Assembly: GCF_014189505.1 (NCBI RefSeq) | Contig: NZ_CP050301.1 | Location: 3,727,501-3,791,500 of the forward strand | Direction of reading: 5' to 3' | DNA: 64,000 nucleotides | Source of the DNA: Phyllobacterium sp. 628 | GTDB taxonomy: Bacteria > Pseudomonadota > Alphaproteobacteria > Rhizobiales > Rhizobiaceae | Shown: one piece after another, positions 52,266-61,126 of the stretch | Numbering within the stretch: the first letter of the stretch is position 1 | Layout of the letters: each line of letters begins with the position of its first letter | The notes under the pieces: generated by a model | Databases searched by the model: none | What the model saw: only the letters and a program-made list of their open reading frames with translations | Told to the model about the DNA's origin: nothing | Translations under genes and position numbers: made by a program

Positions 52266-52928
52266 ATGATGCACCACCGATTTGCGATCTTCATCGCGAC
52301 ACTCGCCACAGGATTAATGATCGCCACTCCGGCGTATGTGCATCCGCATGTCTTTGCCGAAGCACGGCTCGACGTCACCATCAACCCGGACGGAACGGTT
52401 CAAAAGCTGGGCCACGTTTGGCGCTTCGATGACTTGTTTTCGAGCACGGTTCTGGTCGAGTTCGATAAAAACGGTGATCTGAAGCTCGATGAAAAGGAAC
52501 TCGCCGAACTTGGCAGAACGATCAACGAGTCGATTTCCGAATTTGATTATTTTCAGACGGTCACGCTCGATAACAAGAAAGTTGTCATGGCTGCCCCTGA
52601 TCACCTGATCGCCGATTTCCAGAACAATCAATTGCTGATCATCTTCGAAAGCAAGCCAAAGCAGCCGCTGCATCTGGGCAAAGTCACCAGCTTTGGCGTT
52701 TACGATCCGACTTTTTACACGGCCATCGATTACGTCAACGACACGGATATTCATGTGACCGGCATGCCGGTCAACTGCAAATCGAAAGTCGTGCGGCCCA
52801 ATCCTGATGAGGCGATTGCCGCCAATCAGGCGACGCTGACGGATTCCTTCTTTAATGACCCGACAGGGACTAATATGTCGAAGATATTCGCCACGAAGCT
52901 GGAAATCGATTGTCCGGCAAAAGGATAG
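52266..52928 (+). CDS. zevA: ZevA-like DUF1007 zinc-associated protein
   Basis: A 220-residue secreted DUF1007 protein. A signal peptide ends near Ala-Tyr-Val-His-Pro-His-Val (about residue 24), leaving an N-terminal His-Pro-His typical of the family, and the fold is predicted beta-rich with Asp-Asp-Leu-Phe-Ser-Ser and Phe-Asp-Lys-Asn-Gly-Asp motifs. In Haemophilus, ZevA works with the NicO-like ZevB in zinc uptake. Here it lies one base before the ZevB-like gene. A half Zur-like site, AAAATGTTATATCG, precedes it. Confidence 0.78.
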   Translation: MMHHRFAIFIATLATGLMIATPAYVHPHVFAEARLDVTINPDGTVQKLGHVWRFDDLFSSTVLVEFDKNGDLKLDEKELAELGRTINESISEFDYFQTVTLDNKKVVMAAPDHLIADFQNNQLLIIFESKPKQPLHLGKVTSFGVYDPTFYTAIDYVNDTDIHVTGMPVNCKSKVVRPNPDEAIAANQATLTDSFFNDPTGTNMSKIFATKLEIDCPAKG

Positions 52929-52929
52929 A

Positions 52930-54072
52930 ATGATGCGGAAAACCACCCTCCTTTGCACCTTTGCTCTTGTAGCACTCGTTGGCGGCCATGCATGGGCGCA
53001 AACCTCATCGCTCGGCATCGGCTCGAACGAAGTCGCGATGCAGCCGACTGGTCCCTTCGCGGAAATCATCCTGTGGATCAACATCCAGCAGCGCAATTTT
53101 TACCTCGCCATGACACACGCGCTGAAAGCCATGCGTGAAGACCCGTGGCAGGCGTCCATTCTGGTTGGGCTGTCGTTCCTTTACGGCATCCTGCATGCTG
53201 TTGGTCCGGGCCACGGCAAGGCAGTTATCTCTTCCTATATGCTGGCCAATGAAACGACGCTGAAGCGCGGCATTCTTCTGTCTTTTGCATCATCGATGCT
53301 TCAGGCCATCACCGCGCTTTTCATTGTTGGTTTGGCATGGCTGGTGCTGCGCGGCACAACCGTCTCCATGAATGATGCGGCGCGCTATATGGAAATCGCC
53401 AGCTTCGTCCTGATTATCGCATTTGGCCTGTCGCTGCTCTGGCGCAAGCTGCCGCTGCTGCTTCGTCCAAACGTCGTGCACCTCATGCCGGAAAAGGCCG
53501 CGCATGGTTCCATATTGACGGATCATCATCACGATCATCACCATGCCCATAGCCATGACGACGATGGCGGCTGCGGACATGATCATCACGACCACGACAG
53601 CCATGACCATGGGCACGCGCATAGCCATGCGCTGCCCGCAGCTGCCACCCATACGCACAGCCATGCCCACCATGATCACGACCATGCAGCGGGTGAAGTC
53701 TGCGCCACATGCGGACATTCCCACGCCCCTGATCCGGCGATGATTGCCGGTGAGTTCAATTGGAAAACCGCTTGGGCAGCGATTATCGCCGTGGGATTGC
53801 GCCCGTGCTCCGGCGCGTTGATCGTGCTGACATTCTCGCTGTTGAATGGTTTGATGCTTGGCGGTGTTCTGTCGGTTTTCGCCATGGCGCTTGGAACATT
53901 CATCACCGTCGCCACATTGGCAACGCTGGCAGTGATGGCGAAAAATGTTGCGCTGAAAATTTCCGGTGGCGGCGCGCTTTCCAGCCGGGTTCAAAATACA
54001 ATTGAAGTCGGTGGCGCGCTGTTTATCGTACTGGTTGGCGTTCTGCTCCTGACTGCCGCACTTCAGTTTTAA
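52930..54072 (+). CDS. zevB: ZevB-like NicO/RcnA-family metal transporter with His-rich loop
   Basis: A 380-residue inner-membrane protein of the NicO/HoxN/RcnA superfamily. The metal motif His-Ala-Val-Gly-Pro-Gly-His-Gly-Lys is near residue 95, and a second conserved segment Leu-Arg-Pro-Cys-Ser-Gly-Ala-Leu is near 300. A cytosolic or periplasmic loop of about 80 residues (200-275) is made mostly of His and Asp. The ATG at 52930 has AAAGGATAG upstream, and the gene is coupled to zevA. The direction of transport and the metal (zinc, nickel or cobalt) are inferred from the pairing. Confidence 0.82.
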   Translation: MMRKTTLLCTFALVALVGGHAWAQTSSLGIGSNEVAMQPTGPFAEIILWINIQQRNFYLAMTHALKAMREDPWQASILVGLSFLYGILHAVGPGHGKAVISSYMLANETTLKRGILLSFASSMLQAITALFIVGLAWLVLRGTTVSMNDAARYMEIASFVLIIAFGLSLLWRKLPLLLRPNVVHLMPEKAAHGSILTDHHHDHHHAHSHDDDGGCGHDHHDHDSHDHGHAHSHALPAAATHTHSHAHHDHDHAAGEVCATCGHSHAPDPAMIAGEFNWKTAWAAIIAVGLRPCSGALIVLTFSLLNGLMLGGVLSVFAMALGTFITVATLATLAVMAKNVALKISGGGALSSRVQNTIEVGGALFIVLVGVLLLTAALQF

Positions 54073-54095
54073 GCTGAATATTTTTGCAGTCGCGT

Positions 54096-54236
54096 GGTGC
54101 GTGGTTCGACAAGCTCACCATGAGGGAGAGTGTAGCTGCAAGACCAATCGGAAAGATCGCAGAATAAGGCCTACTGCAATCCTCAATCTCCCTCATGGTG
54201 AGCTTGTCGAACCACGAACCATGAACCACGCACCAC
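54096..54236. repeat. REP-like inverted-repeat element B, copy 3
   Basis: Arms at about 54096-54129 and 54187-54216 enclose a core in the opposite orientation to copies 1 and 2. After the right arm, CCATGAACCACGCACCAC (54219-54236) repeats part of the arm end once more. It lies just after the zevB-like gene. Confidence 0.83.
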
Positions 54237-54258
54237 ACAATCTGGAAGCAAAAACTCC

Positions 54259-54465
54259 CTAATCCTTGCGGCGCTGGCTCCTGCCACGCAGCCAAAAGAC
54301 AAAGAAGAAACCGAACACAAAAACCGCCGCAAAAATACCGGCCAAAGCAGGTGAATGCGCGCCGAGAGCCAGCATCATATTGGGCATGTAAAACGCTGCA
54401 AAGCCGAAACCGAGCATGATACAGGCTGCAGCAATGGCAGCATTCCGGGTCTTGGGATCACTCAC
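54259..54465 (-). CDS. small two-helix membrane protein
   Basis: A 68-residue protein with two hydrophobic helices (about residues 10-30 and 38-58) and a basic Arg/Lys tail. No family is recognised. The start is placed at a GTG (54465) giving Met-Ser-Asp-Pro-Lys-Thr; an ATG at 54528 would add 21 charged residues. It lies 72 bases downstream of the GNAT gene on the same strand. Confidence 0.45.
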   Translation of the reverse strand: MSDPKTRNAAIAAACIMLGFGFAAFYMPNMMLALGAHSPALAGIFAAVFVFGFFFVFWLRGRSQRRKD

Positions 54466-54537
54466 GCTCGTTGTCTTTCTTCCATGCACTCGTCGGAGCC
54501 TTTGTAGCCCCGTCGCGCCTGAACGCAAGCTTTACAT

Positions 54538-55218
54538 TCAAGACAAATCGGCGCGCAAATCCTCCAGCCGTTTGATCTGCTGGCCGTTCGCATCGAAATT
54601 ATCCGGAGCAAGCCATGCATGATAGGCCGCTCTCAAGGCAGGCCATTCACTGTCGATGATCGAAAACCACGCCGTATCACGGTTCTGGCCCTTCTGGACC
54701 ATATGCTGCCGGAAGACACCCTCGAACTTGAAACCAAAGCGCTCAGCCGCCCGCTTGGATGGGGCGTTGGCGTTATTGCATTTCCATTCGTAGCGCCGAT
54801 ATCCCAGCGTGTCGAATATGTATGATGCAAACAGATACTGCGCTTCGGTAGCCGCTGGCTTGCGCGAAATCAGCGGCCCCCAATAGATATTGCCGATTTC
54901 AATGACACCAAAATTCGGATCAATCCGCATCAGGGTCTGACGGCCGGCCACCTTGCCGGATCGCTTGTCAGTCACGGCAAAAAACAGGGGATCCTTGCTG
55001 GCCTCGACCTTTTCCAGCCAGGCATTGAAGGCGGGACGATCAGTTGCAGGCGCTTCGAACAGGTAGCGAAACCGGTCGTCCGCATCCGCCACACTTGAAG
55101 CCTCATACAGGCCATCACCATGTTTGGCCGCATTAAGCGGTTCGAGCGTCACATAGCGGCCCTCGATATTTTCATGGGCGGGCGAAGGGCGCGGCGTCCA
55201 GTTTTTGAGATCAGTCAT
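54538..55218 (-). CDS. GNAT-family N-acetyltransferase (RimJ/RimL-like)
   Basis: A 226-residue acetyltransferase of the RimJ/RimL group. Its N-terminal segment Arg-Tyr-Val-Thr-Leu-Glu-Pro-Leu precedes the fold, and the acetyl-CoA region is seen at Tyr-Leu-Phe-Ala-Ser-Tyr-Ile-Phe and in the Asn-Asn-Ala-Asn-Ala-Pro-Ser-Lys-Arg-Ala-Ala-Glu-Arg-Phe-Gly-Phe motif near residue 150. Relatives modify ribosomal proteins or antibiotics. The ATG at 55218 has AAAGG nine bases upstream. A function beyond N-acetyl transfer cannot be given. Confidence 0.78.
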   Translation of the reverse strand: MTDLKNWTPRPSPAHENIEGRYVTLEPLNAAKHGDGLYEASSVADADDRFRYLFEAPATDRPAFNAWLEKVEASKDPLFFAVTDKRSGKVAGRQTLMRIDPNFGVIEIGNIYWGPLISRKPAATEAQYLFASYIFDTLGYRRYEWKCNNANAPSKRAAERFGFKFEGVFRQHMVQKGQNRDTAWFSIIDSEWPALRAAYHAWLAPDNFDANGQQIKRLEDLRADLS

Positions 55219-55307
55219 GAAAGCAGACCTTTTTGCATATGAGTATTTGACTCCATACAATCAGAGCAGCACAAAGCAGTAGATATAAATTGTATGTGAG
55301 ACAAGAA

Positions 55308-56477
55308 ATGCTGCGGACTATTTCCGGTTTCGACCGTATCGGCGAAGAAAATGCCTTTGCCGTTCTCGCCCGTGCCACCGCACTGGCTGCGCAAGGCAAA
55401 GACATCATCAATCTCGGTATCGGACAGCCAGATTTCAAAACACCCGGTCATATCGTTGAAGCGGCCATCAAGGCACTCAAGGACGGACACCACGGCTATA
55501 CGCCTGCCACCGGATTGCTTGCCGCCCGCGAGGCCGTTGCCCGCCGCACCCTGACAACGACTGGTGTCGAGGTTTCTCCTGAGAACATCATGATCGTTCC
55601 CGGCGGCAAGGTCACCATGTTTGCCGCAATCGTTATCTTTGGCGAACCCGGTGCTGAAATCCTTTATCCAGACCCTGGCTTTCCGATTTACCGCTCGATG
55701 ATCGAGTTCACTGGCGCGACGCCCATTCCTGTGCCGATCCGCGAGGAAAACGGCTTTGCTTTTTCAGCCGAGGAAACCCTGTCGCTCATCACGCCCAAAA
55801 CAAGGTTGCTGATCCTGAACTCACCAGCCAACCCGACCGGCGGCGTCACGCCAAAAGCCGAGATTGAAAAACTCGTCAAAGGCCTTGCAGCACACCCGCA
55901 TGTGGCCATCATGTCCGACGAGATTTACGACGTCATGACCTATGATGGCGAGGAGCATTACTCGCTGCTGAGCTTTCCGGAAATCCGCGACCGCCTGATT
56001 GTCCTCAACGGCTGGTCAAAGACCTGGGCCATGACCGGCTGGCGCATGGGCTGGTCGATCTGGCCAGACAGCCTCTACGACAAGGTGCGCAAACTGGCTG
56101 TGAACTGCTGGTCATGTGTCAATGCGCCAAGTCAGTATGCCGGTATTGCCGCCATTGACGGCCCGCAGGACGAGGTCGAGAAAATGTGCCGGGCCTTTGA
56201 CAGCCGCCGCAAGATCGTTGTCGATGGCCTCAACAGTCTGCCAGGCATCAGCTGCGCCACACCCAAAGGTGCGTTTTATGCCTTCCCCAACATCAAGGCG
56301 ACAGGCTGGCCTGCCAAACAACTGGCCACCGCATTGCTGGAGGAGGCAGGCGTCGCGCTGATCGGCGGGCCGGATTTCGGCATTTTGGGCGAAGGCTATA
56401 TCCGGCTTTCCTATGCCAATTCCGAAGAGAATATCGTGCGCGCCATTGAGCGGATCGAGAAGTTTCTCGCAAAATAA
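55308..56477 (+). CDS. PLP-dependent aminotransferase class I/II
   Basis: A 389-residue fold-type I aminotransferase. PLP Lys238 lies in Trp-Ser-Lys-Thr, with Asn175, Asp204 and Tyr207 as cofactor contacts and Arg near the C-terminus for the substrate carboxylate. Its N-terminal Leu-Gly-Ile-Gly-Gln-Pro-Asp-Phe and overall length fit the aspartate/aromatic aminotransferase Ib group. It lies alone on the plus strand, and its ATG at 55308 is preceded by AGACAAGAA. Substrate not assignable. Confidence 0.83.
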   Translation: MLRTISGFDRIGEENAFAVLARATALAAQGKDIINLGIGQPDFKTPGHIVEAAIKALKDGHHGYTPATGLLAAREAVARRTLTTTGVEVSPENIMIVPGGKVTMFAAIVIFGEPGAEILYPDPGFPIYRSMIEFTGATPIPVPIREENGFAFSAEETLSLITPKTRLLILNSPANPTGGVTPKAEIEKLVKGLAAHPHVAIMSDEIYDVMTYDGEEHYSLLSFPEIRDRLIVLNGWSKTWAMTGWRMGWSIWPDSLYDKVRKLAVNCWSCVNAPSQYAGIAAIDGPQDEVEKMCRAFDSRRKIVVDGLNSLPGISCATPKGAFYAFPNIKATGWPAKQLATALLEEAGVALIGGPDFGILGEGYIRLSYANSEENIVRAIERIEKFLAK

Positions 56478-57551
56478 TCAGCGCAGGACACTCCGGTCAA
56501 TCGACGCGGCCTTCACCAGTGCAAAGACATTGTCGCCGGGCTTGAGATCAAGCTCGGCAACGGATTTGCGTGTCAGCCGGGCACCGATGGTCTGCCCGCC
56601 GATATCGAGGGCAAGGTCCGTATCGGGGCCCTCGTTCGACGTCATGCCGGTGATCCGCACAGGCAAAATGTTACGGATGCTGATGGCTTCCGGCAGCGTG
56701 CGGGCAATGGAGACATCGCGCGCCCGTATCCGCAGACGCACCTTCGACCCCACAATGAAATCAAGTCTGGCAAGCTGGAATGGGTGACCACCAATATCGA
56801 TGGACGTCAGGCCAAACGCTTCGTCGCTTGCGGCAACAATGCCTGTGACCAATGCCCCGGCATCATCATGGCTGCCAAGCCGCGAGAAGATCGCTTCGGC
56901 CGGGCCGCTTGCTGTGACGCGCCCACCTTGCAGAAGCACGATCTCATCGGCCAGCCGCGCGACCTCGTCGATCTCATGACTGACATAAAGGATCGGCAAG
57001 CCTGTCTGATCACGCAGGGTTTCGAGAAATGGCAGGATTTCCTGACGCCGCGAATGATCAAGTGAGGACAAGGGTTCGTCCATCAGCAGCAGCGATGGAT
57101 TGGAGAGAAGCGCCCGGCCGATCGCCACCCGCTGGCGTTCTCCGCCCGAGAGGGTGGCTGGCGATCTTTGCTGCAGATGCTGCAGCCCGAGAAGCGCCAC
57201 CACCGCATCATACGGCAAGCCCTCGCTGCGCCGTCCCGCCCACCGGGCATAGGTCAAATTGTTCTTGACCGAGAGGTGTGGAAACAGCCTTGCATCCTGG
57301 AAGACATAACCGATGCGGCGTTTTTCCGGCGGCAGGTTGATCCCTTCCGCGCTGTCAAACAGCACCTGATTGCGGATGACAATTCGCCCCTGCTTCGGGC
57401 GTGTAACACCGGCGATCATCTTGAGCAGTGTGGTCTTGCCTGCACCGGACTCGCCAAACAGCGCGGTCACGCCTTTGCCTGCCGTGAAATCCGCTGCAAT
57501 CGGAAACGACCCGACTTGAGAATTGACCGAGACGGACAGAGTTTCGCTCAT
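56478..57551 (-). CDS. modC: molybdate ABC transporter ATPase
   Basis: A 357-residue ATPase of the molybdate importer. Walker A Gly-Glu-Ser-Gly-Ala-Gly-Lys-Thr-Thr is at residues 33-41, the signature Leu-Ser-Gly-Gly-Glu-Arg-Gln-Arg near 132 and Walker B near 152; the C-terminal TOBE/mop-like region binds the oxyanion for trans-inhibition. It overlaps modB by four bases, ATGA. This pairing with ModA and ModB defines the operon. Confidence 0.9.
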   Translation of the reverse strand: MSETLSVSVNSQVGSFPIAADFTAGKGVTALFGESGAGKTTLLKMIAGVTRPKQGRIVIRNQVLFDSAEGINLPPEKRRIGYVFQDARLFPHLSVKNNLTYARWAGRRSEGLPYDAVVALLGLQHLQQRSPATLSGGERQRVAIGRALLSNPSLLLMDEPLSSLDHSRRQEILPFLETLRDQTGLPILYVSHEIDEVARLADEIVLLQGGRVTASGPAEAIFSRLGSHDDAGALVTGIVAASDEAFGLTSIDIGGHPFQLARLDFIVGSKVRLRIRARDVSIARTLPEAISIRNILPVRITGMTSNEGPDTDLALDIGGQTIGARLTRKSVAELDLKPGDNVFALVKAASIDRSVLR

Positions 57552-58231
57552 GGACGTGCTCCGCTCAACCGGCGCTGCAGCCATTCCGAAGCAACGACCG
57601 CAACGATGGAAATCACCACGGACACAAGGATCAGCCGCAAGGCCGCCGCATCACCGCTCGGGCTTTGCAGCAGGGAATAGATGGCGAGCGACAAGGTTTG
57701 TGTCTCACCCGGAATGTTGGAGACAAAGGTGATCGTCGCGCCGAATTCGCCCAACGCCTTGGCAAAACTGAGAACAGTACCTGCAATGATACCGGGAAGA
57801 AGCAATGGCAGCGTGACGGTGAAGAACACGATGATACGCCCAGCGCCCAGCGAGCGGGCAGCCTCTTCAAGTCCCCGGTCCAGCCCTTCGATGGACAACC
57901 GAATGGGCCTGACCAGAAGCGGAAACGCCATGACCCCAGCCGCAAGGGCCGCGCCGGTCCAGCGGAATGAAAAGGTCAGCCCGAACACATCATTGAAGAA
58001 TCCGCCGAGGGTTCCGCGGGCACCGAACCAGACAAGCAGCAGATAGCCGGTGACGACGGGCGGAATAACCAGCGGCATGGTGATCAAAGCCTGCAGCAGA
58101 CTTTTACCGTAGAAGGAATAGCGGGCGAGTATCCATGCCACCGCAAATGCAAATGGCAGGGCGACGAGGATCGCGACCAGCGCGACCCTCAGCGACAGAA
58201 GAACAATCGCCCATTCTGTCTCACCCAGCAT
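57548..58231 (-). CDS. modB: molybdate ABC transporter permease
   Basis: A 227-residue inner-membrane permease with five helices and an EAA-type loop, Glu-Ala-Ala-Arg-Ser-Leu-Gly-Ala. Length matches ModB. It lies between modA (2 bases away) and modC (overlap of four bases). Confidence 0.9.
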   Translation of the reverse strand: MLGETEWAIVLLSLRVALVAILVALPFAFAVAWILARYSFYGKSLLQALITMPLVIPPVVTGYLLLVWFGARGTLGGFFNDVFGLTFSFRWTGAALAAGVMAFPLLVRPIRLSIEGLDRGLEEAARSLGAGRIIVFFTVTLPLLLPGIIAGTVLSFAKALGEFGATITFVSNIPGETQTLSLAIYSLLQSPSGDAAALRLILVSVVISIVAVVASEWLQRRLSGARP

Positions 58232-58233
58232 GT

Positions 58234-58986
58234 TTAGCCCGCCTTGTCGGAAGCGCCGACAAAGCCTTTCGACGTGATGATTTCCTGACCTTCAGGGCTG
58301 GAAAGGAACTCAAGGAAAGCCTTGCCCTCAGCAGATGCTTCCTTGCCGACGGATGCAGCCGGATAAAGAATTGGCTTGTGGGTTGAACCGGCAAAGCGAT
58401 AGGCCTCGACAAGATCAGGCGCGGCCGTATGGTCTGATGCATAAACGATGGCCGCATTGGCCTCACCACGGCTCACGAATTCAAGCGCAGCACGCACATT
58501 CTCTGTGAAGACCGCATTCTTGCTGACGCCTTCCCAGACTTTCAGCGATTCAAGGGCAGCCTTGCCATACTTGCCAGCCGGAACATTGGAAGGATCGCCC
58601 ATGGCAAAGCGGCCAGCGCCAAGAATAGCCGCAGCGTCACCCTTGTCCTTTTTGGTCAGGATAACAAGCGCATTGGCCGCAACGATCTTGCGCGACGGCT
58701 TGTCGATCAGATCGCGCTGTTCGAGATAATCCATCCAGTCCAGATCAGCGGAAATGAAGATATTGGCAGGAGCGCCCTGCTCGATCTGCTTGGCCAGCAC
58801 GGACGAAGCAGCAAATGACGACGTTACCTTCGTGCCGGTCTTGGCTTCGAACTTGACTGCCGCCGCTTCAATGACTTCCTTCATGCTGGCAGCTGCAAAA
58901 ACAGTTATCTTTTCCGCAGCATAAGCTCCGCTTTGCCCGGCCAATGCAGCCAGCAATACCAAGCCCAAAATGAGAATTTTTTTCAT
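58234..58986 (-). CDS. modA: molybdate-binding periplasmic protein
   Basis: A 250-residue periplasmic binding protein with a signal peptide (cleavage near Gly-Ala-Tyr-Ala-Ala, residue 24) and the ModA motif Phe-Ala-Ala-Ala-Ser-Met/Leu near residue 30 that binds the oxyanion with backbone and Ser groups. The ATG at 58986 is preceded by GGTGGA. It starts the modABC operon. No ModE box could be picked out upstream. Confidence 0.9.
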   Translation of the reverse strand: MKKILILGLVLLAALAGQSGAYAAEKITVFAAASMKEVIEAAAVKFEAKTGTKVTSSFAASSVLAKQIEQGAPANIFISADLDWMDYLEQRDLIDKPSRKIVAANALVILTKKDKGDAAAILGAGRFAMGDPSNVPAGKYGKAALESLKVWEGVSKNAVFTENVRAALEFVSRGEANAAIVYASDHTAAPDLVEAYRFAGSTHKPILYPAASVGKEASAEGKAFLEFLSSPEGQEIITSKGFVGASDKAG

Positions 58987-59213
58987 AAGGTCCACCCCTG
59001 TCGACAGGCCCATAGCGGTCTCATACCGGTCATAAGCCCAGTTTCAATACATTGACATGATGGTGGGCCCGAACAAAGCGCGCGCGACCCGGACGCTCTC
59101 AAAACCCTTGACGCATTGGCAGCCATCGCAACTGCCCGAAAGCTCCGACATCAGCACTCAGCCGAGTCAGAACACGTCAAACTAGACTGGAGTGGTTTGT
59201 CTTGTCGAGAGAC

Positions 59214-59244
59214 AAAACACCCGCCTGTTGAGGCGGGTGTTTTT
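59214..59244. terminator. bidirectional terminator
   Basis: AAAACACCCGCCT-GTTG-AGGCGGGTGTTTTT is a perfect stem with A and T runs on both sides. It lies after the DUF533 gene on the minus strand. Confidence 0.9.
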
Positions 59245-59264
59245 CATTTTATTACATGCCGGTA

Positions 59265-59981
59265 TCAGGCCTGCGGCTGTGCAACGGTCGCATTGGCAAC
59301 CGTCGCCTCAATATGGTCGATAAGGCTGTCCGGCAGCTTCAAGCGGCCAGCCAGAAGATCGAGATAACCACGCTCAGCCCGGGTCTTGGCTTCGATGGCC
59401 AGACGCGACGCCGTGTAGAGCTCAACCTTTTGCGCATCGGTTACAGCAGCCGCGACGAGCGCATCGACATTGACCGGAGCGTTGAGCTCCGTTGTCAGGA
59501 ATTCCTGCGTATCGCTGTTGAGGCCGGACAGCGACAGCTTTTCAACGATGCGGGCCCTCTCTGCATCATCCACATGACCATCGGCACGCGCAGCTGCAAT
59601 CATGGCCTTTACCAGCACCAGGGCAAATTCGTGCTCACCTTGCGGCGCAGTGGCTGGATGAAAGCTTGAATCATCTGGCGGGGGCAGCAGTTCAGGCTCA
59701 CCAGCCTGCTGCGTCTCGGCCGGAGCTTTGCCGGACTGGTAGTTCTGATAGGCCTTGTAAGCAAGGCCGGCGACAGCGGCGAGACCACCGAGCTTCAGGG
59801 CGCCGCCTGCAATGCCACGGCCTGTGCCGGTTCCCAGCAGCACTGCTGCCAATGCGCCAGCGGCCAGAGGATTATCCTTAGCCATTTGCGTTGCCTTGCC
59901 GGCGCTATCGCGAACGGAGGTTCCGGTGCCGGGGATACTGCTCCCCAGAAAATCATCGAGAATCTTCTTCGGATCGAACAT
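59265..59981 (-). CDS. DUF533/TerB-like tellurite-resistance-domain protein
   Basis: A 238-residue protein with a Gly/Ala-rich hydrophobic N-terminal segment (about residues 35-75) and a C-terminal TerB-like helical domain (about 115-235) with the acidic Ala-Arg-Ala-Asp-Gly-His-Val-Asp-Asp-Ala-Glu motif, probably metal-binding. The role of DUF533 proteins is unknown; YebE of E. coli belongs here. The ATG has GAGGAG upstream. No linked genes. Confidence 0.8.
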   Translation of the reverse strand: MFDPKKILDDFLGSSIPGTGTSVRDSAGKATQMAKDNPLAAGALAAVLLGTGTGRGIAGGALKLGGLAAVAGLAYKAYQNYQSGKAPAETQQAGEPELLPPPDDSSFHPATAPQGEHEFALVLVKAMIAAARADGHVDDAERARIVEKLSLSGLNSDTQEFLTTELNAPVNVDALVAAAVTDAQKVELYTASRLAIEAKTRAERGYLDLLAGRLKLPDSLIDHIEATVANATVAQPQA

Positions 59982-60074
59982 GCAAATCTCCTCATGGCTG
60001 CACGAATACGTTCCGCCCTAGGTAGGGTTGGGTTCATGGCATTGCAATGACAGAGGGATTTTTTCGTTCGGGCA

Positions 60075-61003
60075 TCAGGAGCCGATATGGGCTTTTTCGC
60101 CCCGGAGCCTGGCAAGTTTTACCTGCTTTTGCCGTTCGGCAAAGCGCGCCCGGTCTGCATCCGTGCGTTCATGATAGCAATTGGGACAGGAGACACCTTC
60201 CTCAAACAGGGTGGACAATTTGTCCTCCGGCGCAATTGGATTGCGGCAGGCGTGGCAAAGTTCAGCATCGCCCTCCACAAGGCCATGACCGACGGATACG
60301 CGTTCGTCAAAAACGAAGCACTCGCCTTCCCAGCGGCTTTCCTCGGCGGGGACTTCCTCAAGATATTTGAGAATGCCGCCCTTCAAGTGGAACACATCGT
60401 CAAAACCCAGGCCTTTGACAAAGGCCGTCGCCTTTTCGCAGCGGATACCGCCCGTGCAGAACATGGCGATCTTTTTGCCTTCGAGATCGTCACGGTGCTC
60501 CTCGACCCATTGCGGAAACTCGCGAAAGGTCTTCGTTTGCGGATCAACCGCATTGGCGAATGTGCCAATGGCTGTTTCATAATCATTGCGCGTATCGATG
60601 ACGATCGTATCTGGATCGGAGATCAGCGTGTTCCAGTCCTGCGCAGCCACGTAGGTACCGACGCTCATCAAAGGATCAATATCGTCAACACCCATGGTGA
60701 CGATCTCTTTTTCAAACGCACCTTCATGCGTTTGAACGGCATTTCGCTCGCATAGGAATATTTTAGTTCCATGCCCGCAATCGCCGGTTCCGCCTCTAAA
60801 ACGTTGATAAGTTTTTCGATGGCCGCCGCTGTCCCCGCGACCGTGCCATTTATTCCTTCAGCCGCCAATAAGAGCGTGCCCTTGATGCCTTCGCTGCAGC
60901 ATAGCTTCGCCAGCGGCTCTTGCAGCGACTGGTAGTGTTCCAGCCGTGCAAAACGGTAGAGCGCGGCCACTTTGAAGGGCAAATGTGCAGAATGATCGGT
61001 CAT
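60075..61003 (-). pseudogene. trhO: tRNA uridine 5-hydroxylase TrhO-like, with one-base frameshift
   Basis: A gene for a TrhO-like rhodanese-domain protein, which adds a hydroxyl to wobble uridines in tRNA. The N-terminal part (61003 to about 60707) carries [12 protein letters not shown], and the rhodanese part continues in the -1 frame from about 60706 with the catalytic Cys in [10 protein letters not shown]. A missing G after the run GAAAAAG (60713-60707) breaks the gene; restoring it gives [10 protein letters not shown]. The run could allow -1 slippage, so expression of full protein cannot be ruled out. The start has AGGGGATC upstream. Confidence 0.78.
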
Positions 61004-61126
61004 GATCCCCTGCAACTACTGCTCCAAGGCGACGATTTCAAGAAAATTACGTCTGGACATTTATCCACGGTGGCAAAAACGGGCGGATAATAGCCCCGCA
61101 CAAACGTCATTGAGGGATATTGAGCC

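Noticed and set aside
53483-53994. Minus-strand frames opposite the His-rich loop of zevB
   Set aside because: They are complements of His/Asp codon repeats and carry no signals of their own.
58987-59100. ModE-binding site before modA
   Set aside because: No pair of ATA-type half sites with the expected spacing could be seen.
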